Notes under the pieces: generated by a model
What the model was told of the DNA's origin: nothing
Databases searched by the model: none
Seen by the model: the letters and a program-made list of their open reading frames with translations, nothing else
Shown: positions 28,251-39,241 of the stretch, piece after piece
How the letters are laid out: every line of letters begins with the position of its first letter
How positions within the stretch are numbered: the first letter of the stretch is position 1
Assembly: GCA_023382935.1 (NCBI GenBank)
Contig: JAHDXL010000012.1
Span: 1 to 64,000 of the forward strand
DNA from: Phycisphaerales bacterium
Lineage (GTDB): Bacteria > Planctomycetota > Phycisphaerae > Phycisphaerales > UBA1924
DNA: 64,000 bases
Direction of reading: 5' to 3'
Translations under genes and position numbers: made by a program

Positions 28251-28548
28251 GCAGTTGTCGATTGAGTCCTATAACTCAGGCGACTGGATGCCCTTCAAGA
28301 AAACCGAACGGTCTGATCTTCGGGCCCGTTCTCTTCATGTCCCCTATTCAGGCATAATACCAATCCCAATCAGAATGCAAATACAGATCTTGTCAACCGA
28401 AATATCGGACCAGCAGGTCAAATTGCGCTTGAATCGCTGAGTTCTCATCCATAAACTCCGCTTGGTGAGCCGCAGTTCCGCGCGGCTTGGAGAGAGTGGA
28501 CATCCACGCAAGTGGGAAGCACCCCAAAGTGGGATTGGAGAGAGCACC

Positions 28549-29115
28549 ATGAAAAAGGCATTGGCTTTGGCGTTGGTGGCGGGTCTCGGAACGGTGGCGG
28601 CTGCCCAGCCGACAACCGTCTATGACTTCGGCGCGGTCAACGGGATGGCGTCATACTCGGGCTCGCACACCGCGACCGGACAGGTCATCTGGTTCAGCCT
28701 CGTTCTCAGTTCCGGCGCCACCTACCTGGACATCACCTCGAACGGATCGGCGTTCGACACCGAGATCGGGCTGTACCGGGCCGACGGCACGCTCGTCGTC
28801 AGCGACGACGACAACGGCATCGGCCTGCAAAGCACGCTCACCTTTGGAACCGGCACCGGGCTCCTGCTGGGCGACACGTTCAACCTGGGCGGCAACGGCT
28901 TGGCCGAGGGCGAGAACGGCCCGATGCCCGGCGCTGGCACCTACTACCTGGCCCTGAGTCGCTACAACACGACGTTCAACCCGACGGGCTTCAGCGTGAC
29001 GAGCACCGGCTCGGCCGGCGGCGCCTACACCATCACCGTCTACAGCAACGTCCCGGCCCCGGCTTCGCTGGCCCTGCTCGGCCTCGGCGCCATGGTCGTC
29101 CGTCGTCGCCGCTGA
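28549..29115 (+). CDS. Exported protein with PEP-CTERM-like tail
   Basis: A 188-residue exported protein with signal peptide (MKKALALALVAGLGTVAAAQ) and a C-terminal sorting tail: VPAPASLALLG, a short hydrophobic helix, then VVRRRR. The middle is a compact beta-rich domain with GLYRADGTLVVSDDDNGIG, similar to bacterial pre-peptidase C-terminal domains seen in secreted proteins. The tail would direct it to exosortase-like processing. A GGAGAGAG ribosome-binding site precedes the ATG. The 298 bases before it hold no gene and are AT-richer than the surrounds. Confidence 0.82.
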   Translation: MKKALALALVAGLGTVAAAQPTTVYDFGAVNGMASYSGSHTATGQVIWFSLVLSSGATYLDITSNGSAFDTEIGLYRADGTLVVSDDDNGIGLQSTLTFGTGTGLLLGDTFNLGGNGLAEGENGPMPGAGTYYLALSRYNTTFNPTGFSVTSTGSAGGAYTITVYSNVPAPASLALLGLGAMVVRRRR

Positions 29116-29165
29116 CCCAACACTTCACGCCTCGAACTCTGGCGTGAACCAACCCGATCAACTAG

Positions 29166-29191
29166 CATGGGCGGCCCCAGGGCCGCCCATG
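29166..29191 (+). terminator. 12-base-pair perfect hairpin after the exported-protein gene
   Basis: CATGGGCGGCCC pairs exactly with GGGCCGCCCATG across a two-base loop. It lies 51 bases after the stop codon at 29115 and only weakly T-rich sequence follows (TCCATTTC). It likely ends the exported-protein transcript and makes the ATG at 29189 inside it an unlikely start for the next gene. Confidence 0.5.
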
Positions 29192-29209
29192 TCCATTTCA
29201 ACGCCCCCG

Positions 29210-31291
29210 ATGAACGACCGCCCTGCCCGCAAACTCCTGATCCTCGGCTGGGATGCGGCCGACTGGCTCATGATTCGCACCCTCACCGACAAGGGTGCCT
29301 TGCCCAACTTCCGCCGCCTCGTGCGCGAGGGCGCCCATGCCGACCTAGCCACGCTCGAACCCCGCCTGTCGCCCCTCCTGTGGTCCTCTATCGCCACCGG
29401 CAAGACCGCCGACAAGCACGGCATCCTCAACTTCGTCGAGCCGGACGCTTCCGAAGGCCAACTTCGGCCGGCGTCGAGCACCTCGCGACGCACACGGGCG
29501 CTCTGGAACATCCTCCACCTGTCCGGCAGCCGCACCCACGTCGTAGGCTGGTACGCCTCTCATCCTGCCGAGCCGATCCGGGGAGCGGTGGTCTCCAACC
29601 TCCTGACCGAATCGCAGCCTGCAAAGCCCGGCGATCCCTGGCCGCTCACTCCCGGCGCGGTGCATCCTCCCATGCTGGCCGATCGCGTCGCCGGCGCGAG
29701 GGTTCATGCAGGCGCCGTGCCCGACCGGATCTTGTCCAGGCTTGTGCCCCAGTGGGCCAAACTGGGGCGCGATCACCCGCGCATGCGCACCCTGGCGCGA
29801 CTCGTGGCCCAATGTCTGTCGATTCATGGGGCGGCCGCGGCCCTGATGCAGGCAGACCGGGAGTGGGACTGCGCAATGGTCTTTCACGAGGCCATCGACA
29901 CCATCGGGCATCACTTCATGCAGTTTCACCCTCCCCGGATGAAGCACGTCGAACAGCGGGACTTTGACTTGTTCTCGAAAGTCATGCGCGGCGCGTATGA
30001 ACTACACGACGAACTGCTCGGCCAACTGCTGCGTCTGGCCGGGCCCGGCGTGACGGTCATGCTGCTCTCCGACCACGGCTTCCACTCCGGCGAGCAACGC
30101 CCCGTGACCGAGGGACTCTCGAACATGGAGCGGGCGGCGATGGAAGCGGCTTGGCACCGCGAGCACGGAGTGCTGGTCATGTGCGGCCCTGGCGTCAAGC
30201 CGGGCGCGACCATGCACGCGCCGAACCTGCTGGACATCGCCCCCACCGCGCTGGCCCTGCTCGGACTGCCTGCCGGCCGCGACATGGACGGGCGTGTACT
30301 CGATGAGGTGCTGACGGCAACGGCTCCGGAGCGAATCACCAGTTGGGACCAGACGCCGGGCGACGCCGGTGAGCACCCGCCTGACCTGCGCCAGGATCCG
30401 TTCGAGGCTCACGGCGCCATCCGGCAGTTGATCGATCTGGGCTACATGGCCGCTCTACCCGAAGACGCGCAGGCGCGCGTGGACCTGACGCGGCGTGAGA
30501 CGGCATTCAACCTGGGAACGGTGCACCTGGCGCGCGGGCGAGCCGACGCTGCGGCCGGCATTTTCCAGTCACTGGCCGATGAGCAGCCCGCGGAGCCTCG
30601 CTACGCGCTGAGTCTGGCCCGGGCCCTGCTGGCCGCGGGTCGCCCTGCTTCGGCCGCCGATGCGTTGAAGTCCCTGCTCGCTCGCGCGCCGAGTCACACC
30701 GAAGCGAGGGCCCTGTTCGTAACCGCGCTGGCAGCGTCCGACCAAGTCGAGGTAGGGTCCGCGGCCCTCTCCTCGCTTCTGACCAATCCGGAGATGTCGC
30801 CAGGCGCGCTGGGAGATCTTTGCGCCACGCTGGGGCGATGGGATGAGGCTGAGGCACAGTACGGGCGTGCTCTGGCGAGCGAACCCAAGCGGCCATCGCT
30901 GCTCGCCGGTCTGGCGCGGGTGATGGTGGCACGGGGACAGTTCGAGGTGGCGGCCGAACGATGCCTCGATGCGCTCGAAGTCGAGCCGGGCAACCCGGAA
31001 GCCAATCACCAGTTGGGCGTGGCATTGGCATGGCTGGGAGAACACACCCACGCAGTGCAGGCATTTCGGACAGTGGTGGCTCTCCAGCCGGGCCGAATCG
31101 AGGCGCATCGATTCCTGGCGGCATTGTTGCGGCAAGCGGGCGATGAGCCCGGCGCGGCACAAGCCGACGCCCGCGCCGAGGCCGTGCTGCGTGAACAGGC
31201 CGCGTCGCCCGCGCAACGCGAACTGGCCGAGCGCCAGGGCGAGCACGGGCCGACCGCATGGACGCTCGCTCAGGCCGGGGGGAGCCGATGA
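29210..31291 (+). CDS. Alkaline phosphatase-superfamily phosphodiesterase with TPR repeats
   Basis: A 693-residue fusion. The first 400 residues belong to the type I phosphodiesterase/nucleotide pyrophosphatase branch of the alkaline phosphatase superfamily: LILGWDAADWLMIRTL with the metal-binding Asp, then a Ser/Thr nucleophile region near LLWSSIATG, and LLSDHGFHSGEQRP near the second metal site. The second half has TPR-like helical pairs (for example AVDLTR and AERCLDALEVEPGNPEANHQLG). The substrate is unknown. The ATG at 29210 avoids a hairpin over the alternative start at 29189. It overlaps the sulfotransferase gene by ATGA, so the two are translationally coupled. Confidence 0.85.
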   Translation: MNDRPARKLLILGWDAADWLMIRTLTDKGALPNFRRLVREGAHADLATLEPRLSPLLWSSIATGKTADKHGILNFVEPDASEGQLRPASSTSRRTRALWNILHLSGSRTHVVGWYASHPAEPIRGAVVSNLLTESQPAKPGDPWPLTPGAVHPPMLADRVAGARVHAGAVPDRILSRLVPQWAKLGRDHPRMRTLARLVAQCLSIHGAAAALMQADREWDCAMVFHEAIDTIGHHFMQFHPPRMKHVEQRDFDLFSKVMRGAYELHDELLGQLLRLAGPGVTVMLLSDHGFHSGEQRPVTEGLSNMERAAMEAAWHREHGVLVMCGPGVKPGATMHAPNLLDIAPTALALLGLPAGRDMDGRVLDEVLTATAPERITSWDQTPGDAGEHPPDLRQDPFEAHGAIRQLIDLGYMAALPEDAQARVDLTRRETAFNLGTVHLARGRADAAAGIFQSLADEQPAEPRYALSLARALLAAGRPASAADALKSLLARAPSHTEARALFVTALAASDQVEVGSAALSSLLTNPEMSPGALGDLCATLGRWDEAEAQYGRALASEPKRPSLLAGLARVMVARGQFEVAAERCLDALEVEPGNPEANHQLGVALAWLGEHTHAVQAFRTVVALQPGRIEAHRFLAALLRQAGDEPGAAQADARAEAVLREQAASPAQRELAERQGEHGPTAWTLAQAGGSR

Positions 31292-31875
31292 CGGCCCGCC
31301 CACCCATTATCGTGACCGGGCTGCCGCGATCGGGCACCAGCCTGGCAATGCAGATACTCGCGGCCGGGGGCGTGCCCCCGCTGACCGACCACCAGCGCAC
31401 ACCTGACACGGACAACCCGCGCGGGTACTTCGAGTTTGAACGGGTCAAGCAACTCAAAACGGACAAGGGCTGGCTGGACGAAGCGCGGGGCCGGGCGGTC
31501 AAAGTCGTTCACATGCTGCTCGCAGAGTTACCGGACGATCGGGACTATTTGGTTATCTTCATGCGCCGGGACGTGGGTGAGGTGGTCCAATCGCAGGCCG
31601 CCATGCTGGCGCGGAGTGGCCGGCCCGGGGCGGGGTTGCCAGCGGGCCGTCTGTCGGAAATCTATCGGCAACAACTGGCTGCGGTGGAGCGGTGGCTTTC
31701 CTCCCGCCCCCGGTTTGTGGTGCTGGATGTGCCCTATGCCGGGCTGGTAGAGGAGCCTGCCCTCTGGGCGGAACGGGTGAACACCCACGTCGGGGGGGGG
31801 CTGGACACTCGGGAGATGGCCCGAGCCGTGGATCCCGCGTTGTACCGCAACCGTGGTTCTGCCAACGAGTTGTAG
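31288..31875 (+). CDS. Sulfotransferase-family protein
   Basis: A 195-residue protein with the PAPS-binding loop VTGLPRSGTSLAMQIL near residues 8-23 (5'-phosphosulfate site) and the IFMRRDVGEVVQSQ region that fits the 3'-phosphate site. It likely transfers sulfate, or at least uses a PAPS-like donor. The start overlaps the stop of the TPR phosphodiesterase as ATGA. It is short compared with many sulfotransferases of about 250-300 residues, and lacks the C-terminal portion of the larger ones, but the frame is intact. Confidence 0.82.
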   Translation: MTARPPIIVTGLPRSGTSLAMQILAAGGVPPLTDHQRTPDTDNPRGYFEFERVKQLKTDKGWLDEARGRAVKVVHMLLAELPDDRDYLVIFMRRDVGEVVQSQAAMLARSGRPGAGLPAGRLSEIYRQQLAAVERWLSSRPRFVVLDVPYAGLVEEPALWAERVNTHVGGGLDTREMARAVDPALYRNRGSANEL

Positions 31876-32106
31876 AACGGTACCGACCGAAATACAAAAA
31901 GAGCGTCTCGCCAGACAATTTTGCATTTTTTCGTCGAGCGGGTGGTCATGCGGCGGCCATCCTGTTAGTCTGACGCCTCACCCGCTGGCTGTGTGCGCCG
32001 GCGTGTGCATGGAAAGAGTCCGCGTCGGGATCCGCAACCCGACCGGCGGCGCGTCTGGGGGTGCCAACGCGTGATGGATAGCGAGAAGAGAGAAAAAGAG
32101 ACACCA

Positions 32107-32715
32107 ATGAACCTGACGACTCGTTTGACCAAGCATTTCGCCGTGGCTGCCGTGGCCACCGTGGCGGCGTCCTCCGCCAACGCCCAGATCGTGTACAGCG
32201 GCATCGTCAATCACAACATCGCCGCCACCACCAACGGGCTGTACATCAACGTGGTCAACGGCATGATCAACGAGCCCGGCAACGGCCCCGGCTCGAGCGT
32301 TCCCGGCTGGGACCTGAACTTCTGGAGTTCGACGGGCTTCGGTCTGTTCAACCCCAGCCAGCCTGCGGGTGGCGTGTACGTCATCACCAGCACCGGCTGG
32401 GCCGCCAACATGGCCTACGGCACGATGATCGACGGCACCGACACCTACGGCTCGGGCACCTCCACGAACATCTCCCAGTGGGTGCTGAACAGTTCGAACA
32501 ACCTTGTTGGCTTCCGCTTCCTCAACGAAGGCACGAACACCATCCACTACGGGTGGGCGCGCATCGCCTTCGGCGCCACCATCACCAGCCGCACGCTGGT
32601 CGAGTACGCCTATGAAGCGACCGCCGGCACCGCCATCGGCGCGGGCGTGGTTCCGGCTCCGGCCTCGCTGGCCCTGCTGGGCCTGGGCGGGCTGGTCGCC
32701 CGTCGTCGTCGCTGA
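32107..32715 (+). CDS. Exported protein with PEP-CTERM-like tail
   Basis: A 202-residue exported protein: signal peptide (MNLTTRLTKHFAVAAVATVAA, cleaved near SSANA) and a tail VVPAPASLALLG, a short helix, then RRRR. The mature part is rich in Asn, Thr, Gly and Ser with a beta-type pattern (GVYVITSTGWAANM) and no Cys. No enzyme motif. GAGAAAAAGAG precedes the ATG as a weak ribosome-binding site. A very strong terminator follows. The 231 bases before it contain no gene. Confidence 0.82.
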   Translation: MNLTTRLTKHFAVAAVATVAASSANAQIVYSGIVNHNIAATTNGLYINVVNGMINEPGNGPGSSVPGWDLNFWSSTGFGLFNPSQPAGGVYVITSTGWAANMAYGTMIDGTDTYGSGTSTNISQWVLNSSNNLVGFRFLNEGTNTIHYGWARIAFGATITSRTLVEYAYEATAGTAIGAGVVPAPASLALLGLGGLVARRRR

Positions 32716-33090
32716 TCGAACCGCTTGATTCTCCCGCTTCTCAAAAGAGCCCGGTCTTCGGACCGGGCTCTTCTTTTTGGTTCATCCATCCCGTTCGAAG
32801 GCCGCGTCGGTGCGGACCGGTCGCTCGGAACCATGGCCACCAGTCGCCGCGTTGTGAAGCACAGTGCCGGGCGCCAACCGGTCGAGACGCTGTCGGCCTG
32901 GTTCTCTCCTCGCAGCAACAGCACCGTGGTCGGACCCGCTTGATCCTGCTCCCGGACAGGGCGTGGCGCCATTTGTGCTTCCGCCGGACATCGGCCCAGG
33001 TTACGATGCCCAGATTGTTCTGTGGCAAGGGACGGGGCGGGCATCTTCCGCGCCAGGGCGGAAGCGCCAACCTGCCGGGAGAACTGCCAA
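32716..33090. other. Intergenic region with terminator, no gene
   Basis: This 375-base stretch between two exported-protein genes begins with a terminator at 32745-32778. The rest holds no convincing gene; short frames lack ribosome-binding sites. It presumably includes the promoter of the gene at 33091. Confidence 0.5.
32745..32778 (+). terminator. Strong Rho-independent terminator
   Basis: AAGAGCCCGGTC pairs perfectly with GACCGGGCTCTT around the stable TTCG tetraloop (32745-32772) and CTTTTT follows. Confidence 0.93.
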
Positions 33091-33927
33091 ATGTTGAATT
33101 CCGCGCGCTCCGTTTGCATGGCCTGTGTCGTGGTGTTGACGGGCATGACCGGGCAGGGCTTTGCCGATTATGTCGGCGTGTCTTGGGCAGGAGGCCGGAT
33201 CTTCCGCATCGACGAGTTCACCCTGTCGGCCACGCTCGTGCAGGAGATCGGAGCCAACGGTGCCAACGCCATGGCCCGGGACGACCTGGGGCAGATGTGG
33301 ATCGCCAGCGCGTCGGAACTCTGGAGGTTCGACCCGGACACCAGCGGGCTCGTGCGGGCTGCGACCCTGGAGGTGGCCGATGTGCGCGGTCTGGCGTTCG
33401 CACCGGACGGCAGGCTGTTCGCGTCGGTGCACGAGGGGGCCGGGCCGCACCGGCTTTACGCGATTGACGTGACGAGCGGGCAGGCGGCGCTGATCGGGAC
33501 GAACACCCACGCGGGAGTTCAAGGGCTTGTTTTGGCAAGCGATGGATCGCTGTATGGGTGGGCCGTCGATGCGGGGCTTCTGCGCATGGACATGGCGAGC
33601 GGCGCCACCATCGACGTCAACGGGGTGCTGTCGGAACCAGACAACTTCCTCCAGACACTTTTTGTCGGACCGGGCGGAGCGCTACTGGGCGCCGGTCGCC
33701 ACGGCGGGGTGGGCACCGAGATTGTGCGTGTAGACCCGGCGACGGGCTTGTGGACCACGCTGGGAACAGTGTCGATGCCGCCGGGGCTTCCCACCTCAGC
33801 GGCCGACCTGCGCGGCATGGAGAGAATCCCGGCTCCAACCGGGGCGGCTGCTCTGGCCTTGGGCGCAGGCCTGATGGGCGTTCGGCCCCGTCGCGGCCCG
33901 TTCGTCGGCATCGCTGGCACGAGGTGA
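33091..33927 (+). CDS. Exported beta-propeller-like protein with sorting-like tail
   Basis: A 278-residue exported protein with an N-terminal signal (MLNSARSVCMACVVVLTG, then MTGQGFA). The middle has repeated blades such as LAFAPDGRLFASVHEG and LVLASDGSLYGWAVD, typical of a beta-propeller fold that may bind ligands or sugars. The C-terminus has IPAPTGAAALALG and then RPRRG, a variant of the Pro-Ala-Pro sorting tail that is extended by about nine residues. A GGGAGA site lies upstream. Function unknown. Confidence 0.75.
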   Translation: MLNSARSVCMACVVVLTGMTGQGFADYVGVSWAGGRIFRIDEFTLSATLVQEIGANGANAMARDDLGQMWIASASELWRFDPDTSGLVRAATLEVADVRGLAFAPDGRLFASVHEGAGPHRLYAIDVTSGQAALIGTNTHAGVQGLVLASDGSLYGWAVDAGLLRMDMASGATIDVNGVLSEPDNFLQTLFVGPGGALLGAGRHGGVGTEIVRVDPATGLWTTLGTVSMPPGLPTSAADLRGMERIPAPTGAAALALGAGLMGVRPRRGPFVGIAGTR

Positions 33928-33948
33928 GCCATCGCCAACGCGGACAAG

Positions 33949-33976
33949 AGGGCCTCCCGCGGACGCGAGAGGCCCT
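33949..33976. terminator. Hairpin between convergent genes
   Basis: AGGGCCTC and GAGGCCCT flank a GC-rich loop region between the gene ending at 33927 and clpC ending at 34014. Only short T-runs follow (TTGTCC on the minus side). It may act for both genes. Confidence 0.55.
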
Positions 33977-34013
33977 GCTTCCGAACTGCCGGCGCGTGGA
34001 ATGGCTCGCCCGA

Positions 34014-36566
<2,553 letters not shown>

Positions 36567-36916
36567 GGCTCCTCCCGCCCGGCGCTGGCCGGGGCTGCAG
36601 ATTCCCAGTGGCACTACCTTCGGGCAAACAAGGGAACCACTCGCGGCATTTCACGCGACGAACGACTGTTCGTGCAGGGCCTGCCGAGGATTCACTCGAT
36701 CTGTCCATATCGCATCCTAGGGGCGCGGCGGTCGAGTCCGACCCCGCGCCACCGCAGGTATCGGCTGCACATCTTGTGCCGGTGCGGAAACAGGGGGGGA
36801 GTCGGCCCAGACGGGCAAAAAGGGCCTTTCTGTATGTCGAGTCTTGTCTGAACAGGTCGATGGCTCACGCCCACCCGCCAGTTTGGCATGACTCGGCACA
36901 ACCCCGGTTCGAGGGG
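36567..36916 (-). other. clpC upstream region
   Basis: This 350-base stretch between clpC and a lipoprotein gene has no convincing gene. It holds the LexA-like inverted repeat at 36658-36673. No HrcA CIRCE element or clear -35/-10 pair is seen. Confidence 0.5.
36658..36673. promoter_or_regulatory. LexA-type SOS box candidate upstream of clpC
   Basis: ACGAAC-GACT-GTTCGT, a six-base-pair inverted repeat with a four-base gap. It closely resembles the Gram-positive LexA/DinR box CGAAC-N4-GTTCG. It lies 92 bases before the clpC start. No other such box was noticed in the window. Confidence 0.35.
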
Positions 36917-38083
36917 TCACGGGCGTAGAGCACTTGCGTCGGCGACGATCTTCAGAGGCACCACCACCTCGGCCACGCTGTCGTCGGAGCGGTCCCGCAT
37001 CGTGACGCGCACGCCGTACTGCCCCACGGTCAGCGTCGCCGGCAGGTCGATGACGGTGACCACGTAGTAGTCGTGGAACCGGTTGCGCGACACGCGCCGA
37101 TCGGCCAGCGTGGGCGTGGCCATCGCCAGCACCCCGTCCGGCTCGTGGTAGATCTCCACCCGCTGCGTGAGGTCCACGGCGTAGCGCGGCTGCCCGTCCG
37201 TTCCTGGAATCTCAGTGTGCCCGAAGCGGCTCAATTCCACGTAGAGGATCACCCGCTGCGAGCGCCCGGCCAGCAGCGTGTTGCCCAAGAACTCGTGGTA
37301 CTGTCCGAAGCCATCCACGCGCGAGCACAGCACGGCGCGATCGAGCCGCAGCGGCATCTGCTCGGCCAGATCCCGGGCGATGCGCTCGGCGGCGTCGGCG
37401 GCCGCATCCGGATCGTCGTCGCCCGCGCGGATCGCGTCGAGCAGCGAACGGGCGGCCTCGAACTGCGTCTGCTCACTCGGAGTGAACAGATCACTGCTCA
37501 ACGGCGCGTCGGCAGCACCGGGAACCAGTGCCTCCAGCCCGAGCAGGGCCAGCGCGTCCTCCAGGGGCCGGTCGGAATAGCCAAGTCCGGACGCCAGCGA
37601 GTCGACGATCTGGCGAGCCAGGTCCGAGAGAGCCGGCACGCCGGCCACGGGTGGCACGGGCTCTTCGAGGGTCAGGTCATCGATCAAGGACGACAGTCCG
37701 GCGCTCGATGGATCGGGCGTCGAGGCAAGGGGCTCGGTGGTGATGGGACTGGCCAGCGTGGCGTCCGCCAGGTCAGGGGCCTCGAAGACCTGCGGCTCCG
37801 TTGCCGCGTTGAGCAGCGGGCCCAGGTCACTGGCGAACAACTCATCAAGGGCCTTGGTGGAAGCCTCGATCATGGCGGTCAGGGCGTTGGCGTCGGAGGC
37901 AAGCAACTGCTCGGCCGTTTGCCGAGAAGGCACCTTGGGCGCCTGCGAAGCCCCGGCCAGAGCGCTCAGCCCGGCGTTGTACCCATCGACCGAGGCTCGA
38001 GTGCCAGAGGATTGGCAGGCGGGCAGGGCGATGAGCAGGGTGGTTGCGGCTAGGACAGACTGGGGTGCGCGAATGCCGAACAT
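36917..38083 (-). CDS. Lipoprotein of unknown function
   Basis: A 388-residue exported lipoprotein: a signal ends at a lipobox LPAC (Cys23), so the protein is predicted to be anchored in a membrane by a lipid. A low-complexity part (30-150, many Ala, Leu, Thr, Pro) follows. The C-terminal region has beta strands with TLTVGQYGVRVTMRDRS and YVVTVIDLPATL, typical of an immunoglobulin-like sandwich. I do not recognise a family. A GGAGGTA ribosome-binding site lies before the ATG. A perfect 16-base palindrome is at 38124-38139 upstream. Confidence 0.78.
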   Translation of the reverse strand: MFGIRAPQSVLAATTLLIALPACQSSGTRASVDGYNAGLSALAGASQAPKVPSRQTAEQLLASDANALTAMIEASTKALDELFASDLGPLLNAATEPQVFEAPDLADATLASPITTEPLASTPDPSSAGLSSLIDDLTLEEPVPPVAGVPALSDLARQIVDSLASGLGYSDRPLEDALALLGLEALVPGAADAPLSSDLFTPSEQTQFEAARSLLDAIRAGDDDPDAAADAAERIARDLAEQMPLRLDRAVLCSRVDGFGQYHEFLGNTLLAGRSQRVILYVELSRFGHTEIPGTDGQPRYAVDLTQRVEIYHEPDGVLAMATPTLADRRVSRNRFHDYYVVTVIDLPATLTVGQYGVRVTMRDRSDDSVAEVVVPLKIVADASALRP

Positions 38084-38123
38084 GCGAGTACCTCCACCGG
38101 GAACTGCCGGCGAGGTCTGCTAT

Positions 38124-38139
38124 CGGGTCGATCGACCCG
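38124..38139. promoter_or_regulatory. Perfect 16-base palindrome upstream of the lipoprotein gene
   Basis: CGGGTCGATCGACCCG is a perfect palindrome, 41 bases before the lipoprotein start and in the 96-base gap after the holA stop. It may be a regulator-binding site. It has no T-run and is unlikely to be a terminator. Confidence 0.35.
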
Positions 38140-38179
38140 GAGGCTGCCTCGAAGAGTCCCCGTGCAGGGGTCGGCAAAA

Positions 38180-39220
38180 TCAGCGCATGTGTTCGGCAAA
38201 AAGCACCGCGAGCGTTTCGAGGGTTCGGTCCGTGCGGCCGACCCCCGACTTCGCGTGCGCGTCGGCGCGGGTGCACGCCTTGAGCAGGGGAGCGGCGCGG
38301 GCGGGGCTGAGTTTGGTTGCGGCCGCCAGCGCGTCGCGGATGAAACTCTCTTTGCGTTTGCCTAGGCGAGCAGCCAGTTGGGCCGGGGGGATGCGCAAAG
38401 GCTGCGCGGCCGCGCATGCATACAAGTCGCGCGCCAGACTCGTGCACGCGAACAGCAGCGGGATCTCGGTGTTCTTCGAGTTCTCCAGCGTGTCGCGCAT
38501 GTACTTGATCGCGCTTTCGGCGTTGCCGGCCAGCAGGCGCTCGCGCAGAGGCCAGGGCTCGAGCGGACGGGTCTGGCCCACCAGGCTCAGCACCGCCTGG
38601 CGATCGACCCGGCCCCGGTCGGCCGCCAGAGCCAGTTTGCCCAGTTCGGAATCCAGGCGCGCGAGCGAAAGCCCGGTGCGCTCGACCAGTTCCTCGGCCG
38701 CAGCCGTATCGAGCCGGTAGCCGTACGCATCGGCGGCCCGGCGCACGGCCCATGCAACGCCCTCCTCGTCGCGTTTGAACTCTTCGCACTTGATAACCGT
38801 GACCATCTTGTCGAGTTTGCCCGGTCTCCACAGGCTGGAACGCAACACCAGCGTCGTACCTTCACACGGCGCCTGGGCGTAGCGCTCGAAGAGCGGGCGC
38901 GTGGCCTCCTTGACCAGTTCCTCCGCGTCGTCGACGATCACCAGTTTGTGCGTGGCGATCAGCCCGAAACTGCGGCATTCGTCAAGCACGGCCGCGGCGT
39001 CGGCCTCCTTGCCATCGAAGCGCAGCGTGTCAATCTCGCCGAAGGCCACCTTCAACGCCTCGCGCAGTTCGCCGGTGCGCTGCTGCTGAAGGAAAGTCTC
39101 CCTGCCCGAAAGAACGATGAAGCGGTCGCCGGCGCCGGCGCCCAGCGTGCCGATCGCCTTTCCCGCAGCGCCTGCGGGCTTTGATGCGGCTTTCGGGGAT
39201 GTGGCGGGACGCTTGGCCAT
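38180..39220 (-). CDS. holA: DNA polymerase III subunit delta
   Basis: A 346-residue delta subunit of the clamp loader. The protein starts with an Ala/Lys-rich tail then a fold matching HolA: RFIVLSGRETFLQQQ, FGLIATHKLVIVDDAEEL near 87-105 and the WPLRERLLAGNAESAIKYM segment in the middle. It wrenches the sliding clamp open with the gamma subunit. Length is close to other bacteria. It has the typical lack of Walker motifs. The start at 39220 lacks a clear ribosome-binding site. A divergent kinase gene begins 21 bases away. Confidence 0.85.
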   Translation of the reverse strand: MAKRPATSPKAASKPAGAAGKAIGTLGAGAGDRFIVLSGRETFLQQQRTGELREALKVAFGEIDTLRFDGKEADAAAVLDECRSFGLIATHKLVIVDDAEELVKEATRPLFERYAQAPCEGTTLVLRSSLWRPGKLDKMVTVIKCEEFKRDEEGVAWAVRRAADAYGYRLDTAAAEELVERTGLSLARLDSELGKLALAADRGRVDRQAVLSLVGQTRPLEPWPLRERLLAGNAESAIKYMRDTLENSKNTEIPLLFACTSLARDLYACAAAQPLRIPPAQLAARLGKRKESFIRDALAAATKLSPARAAPLLKACTRADAHAKSGVGRTDRTLETLAVLFAEHMR

Positions 39221-39241
39221 CGCAGGAGAGGGTAGCACCCG

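Noticed and set aside
32725-33070. Short frames on both strands in the gap after the terminator
   Set aside because: No ribosome-binding sites, no recognisable protein and strong shadow composition.
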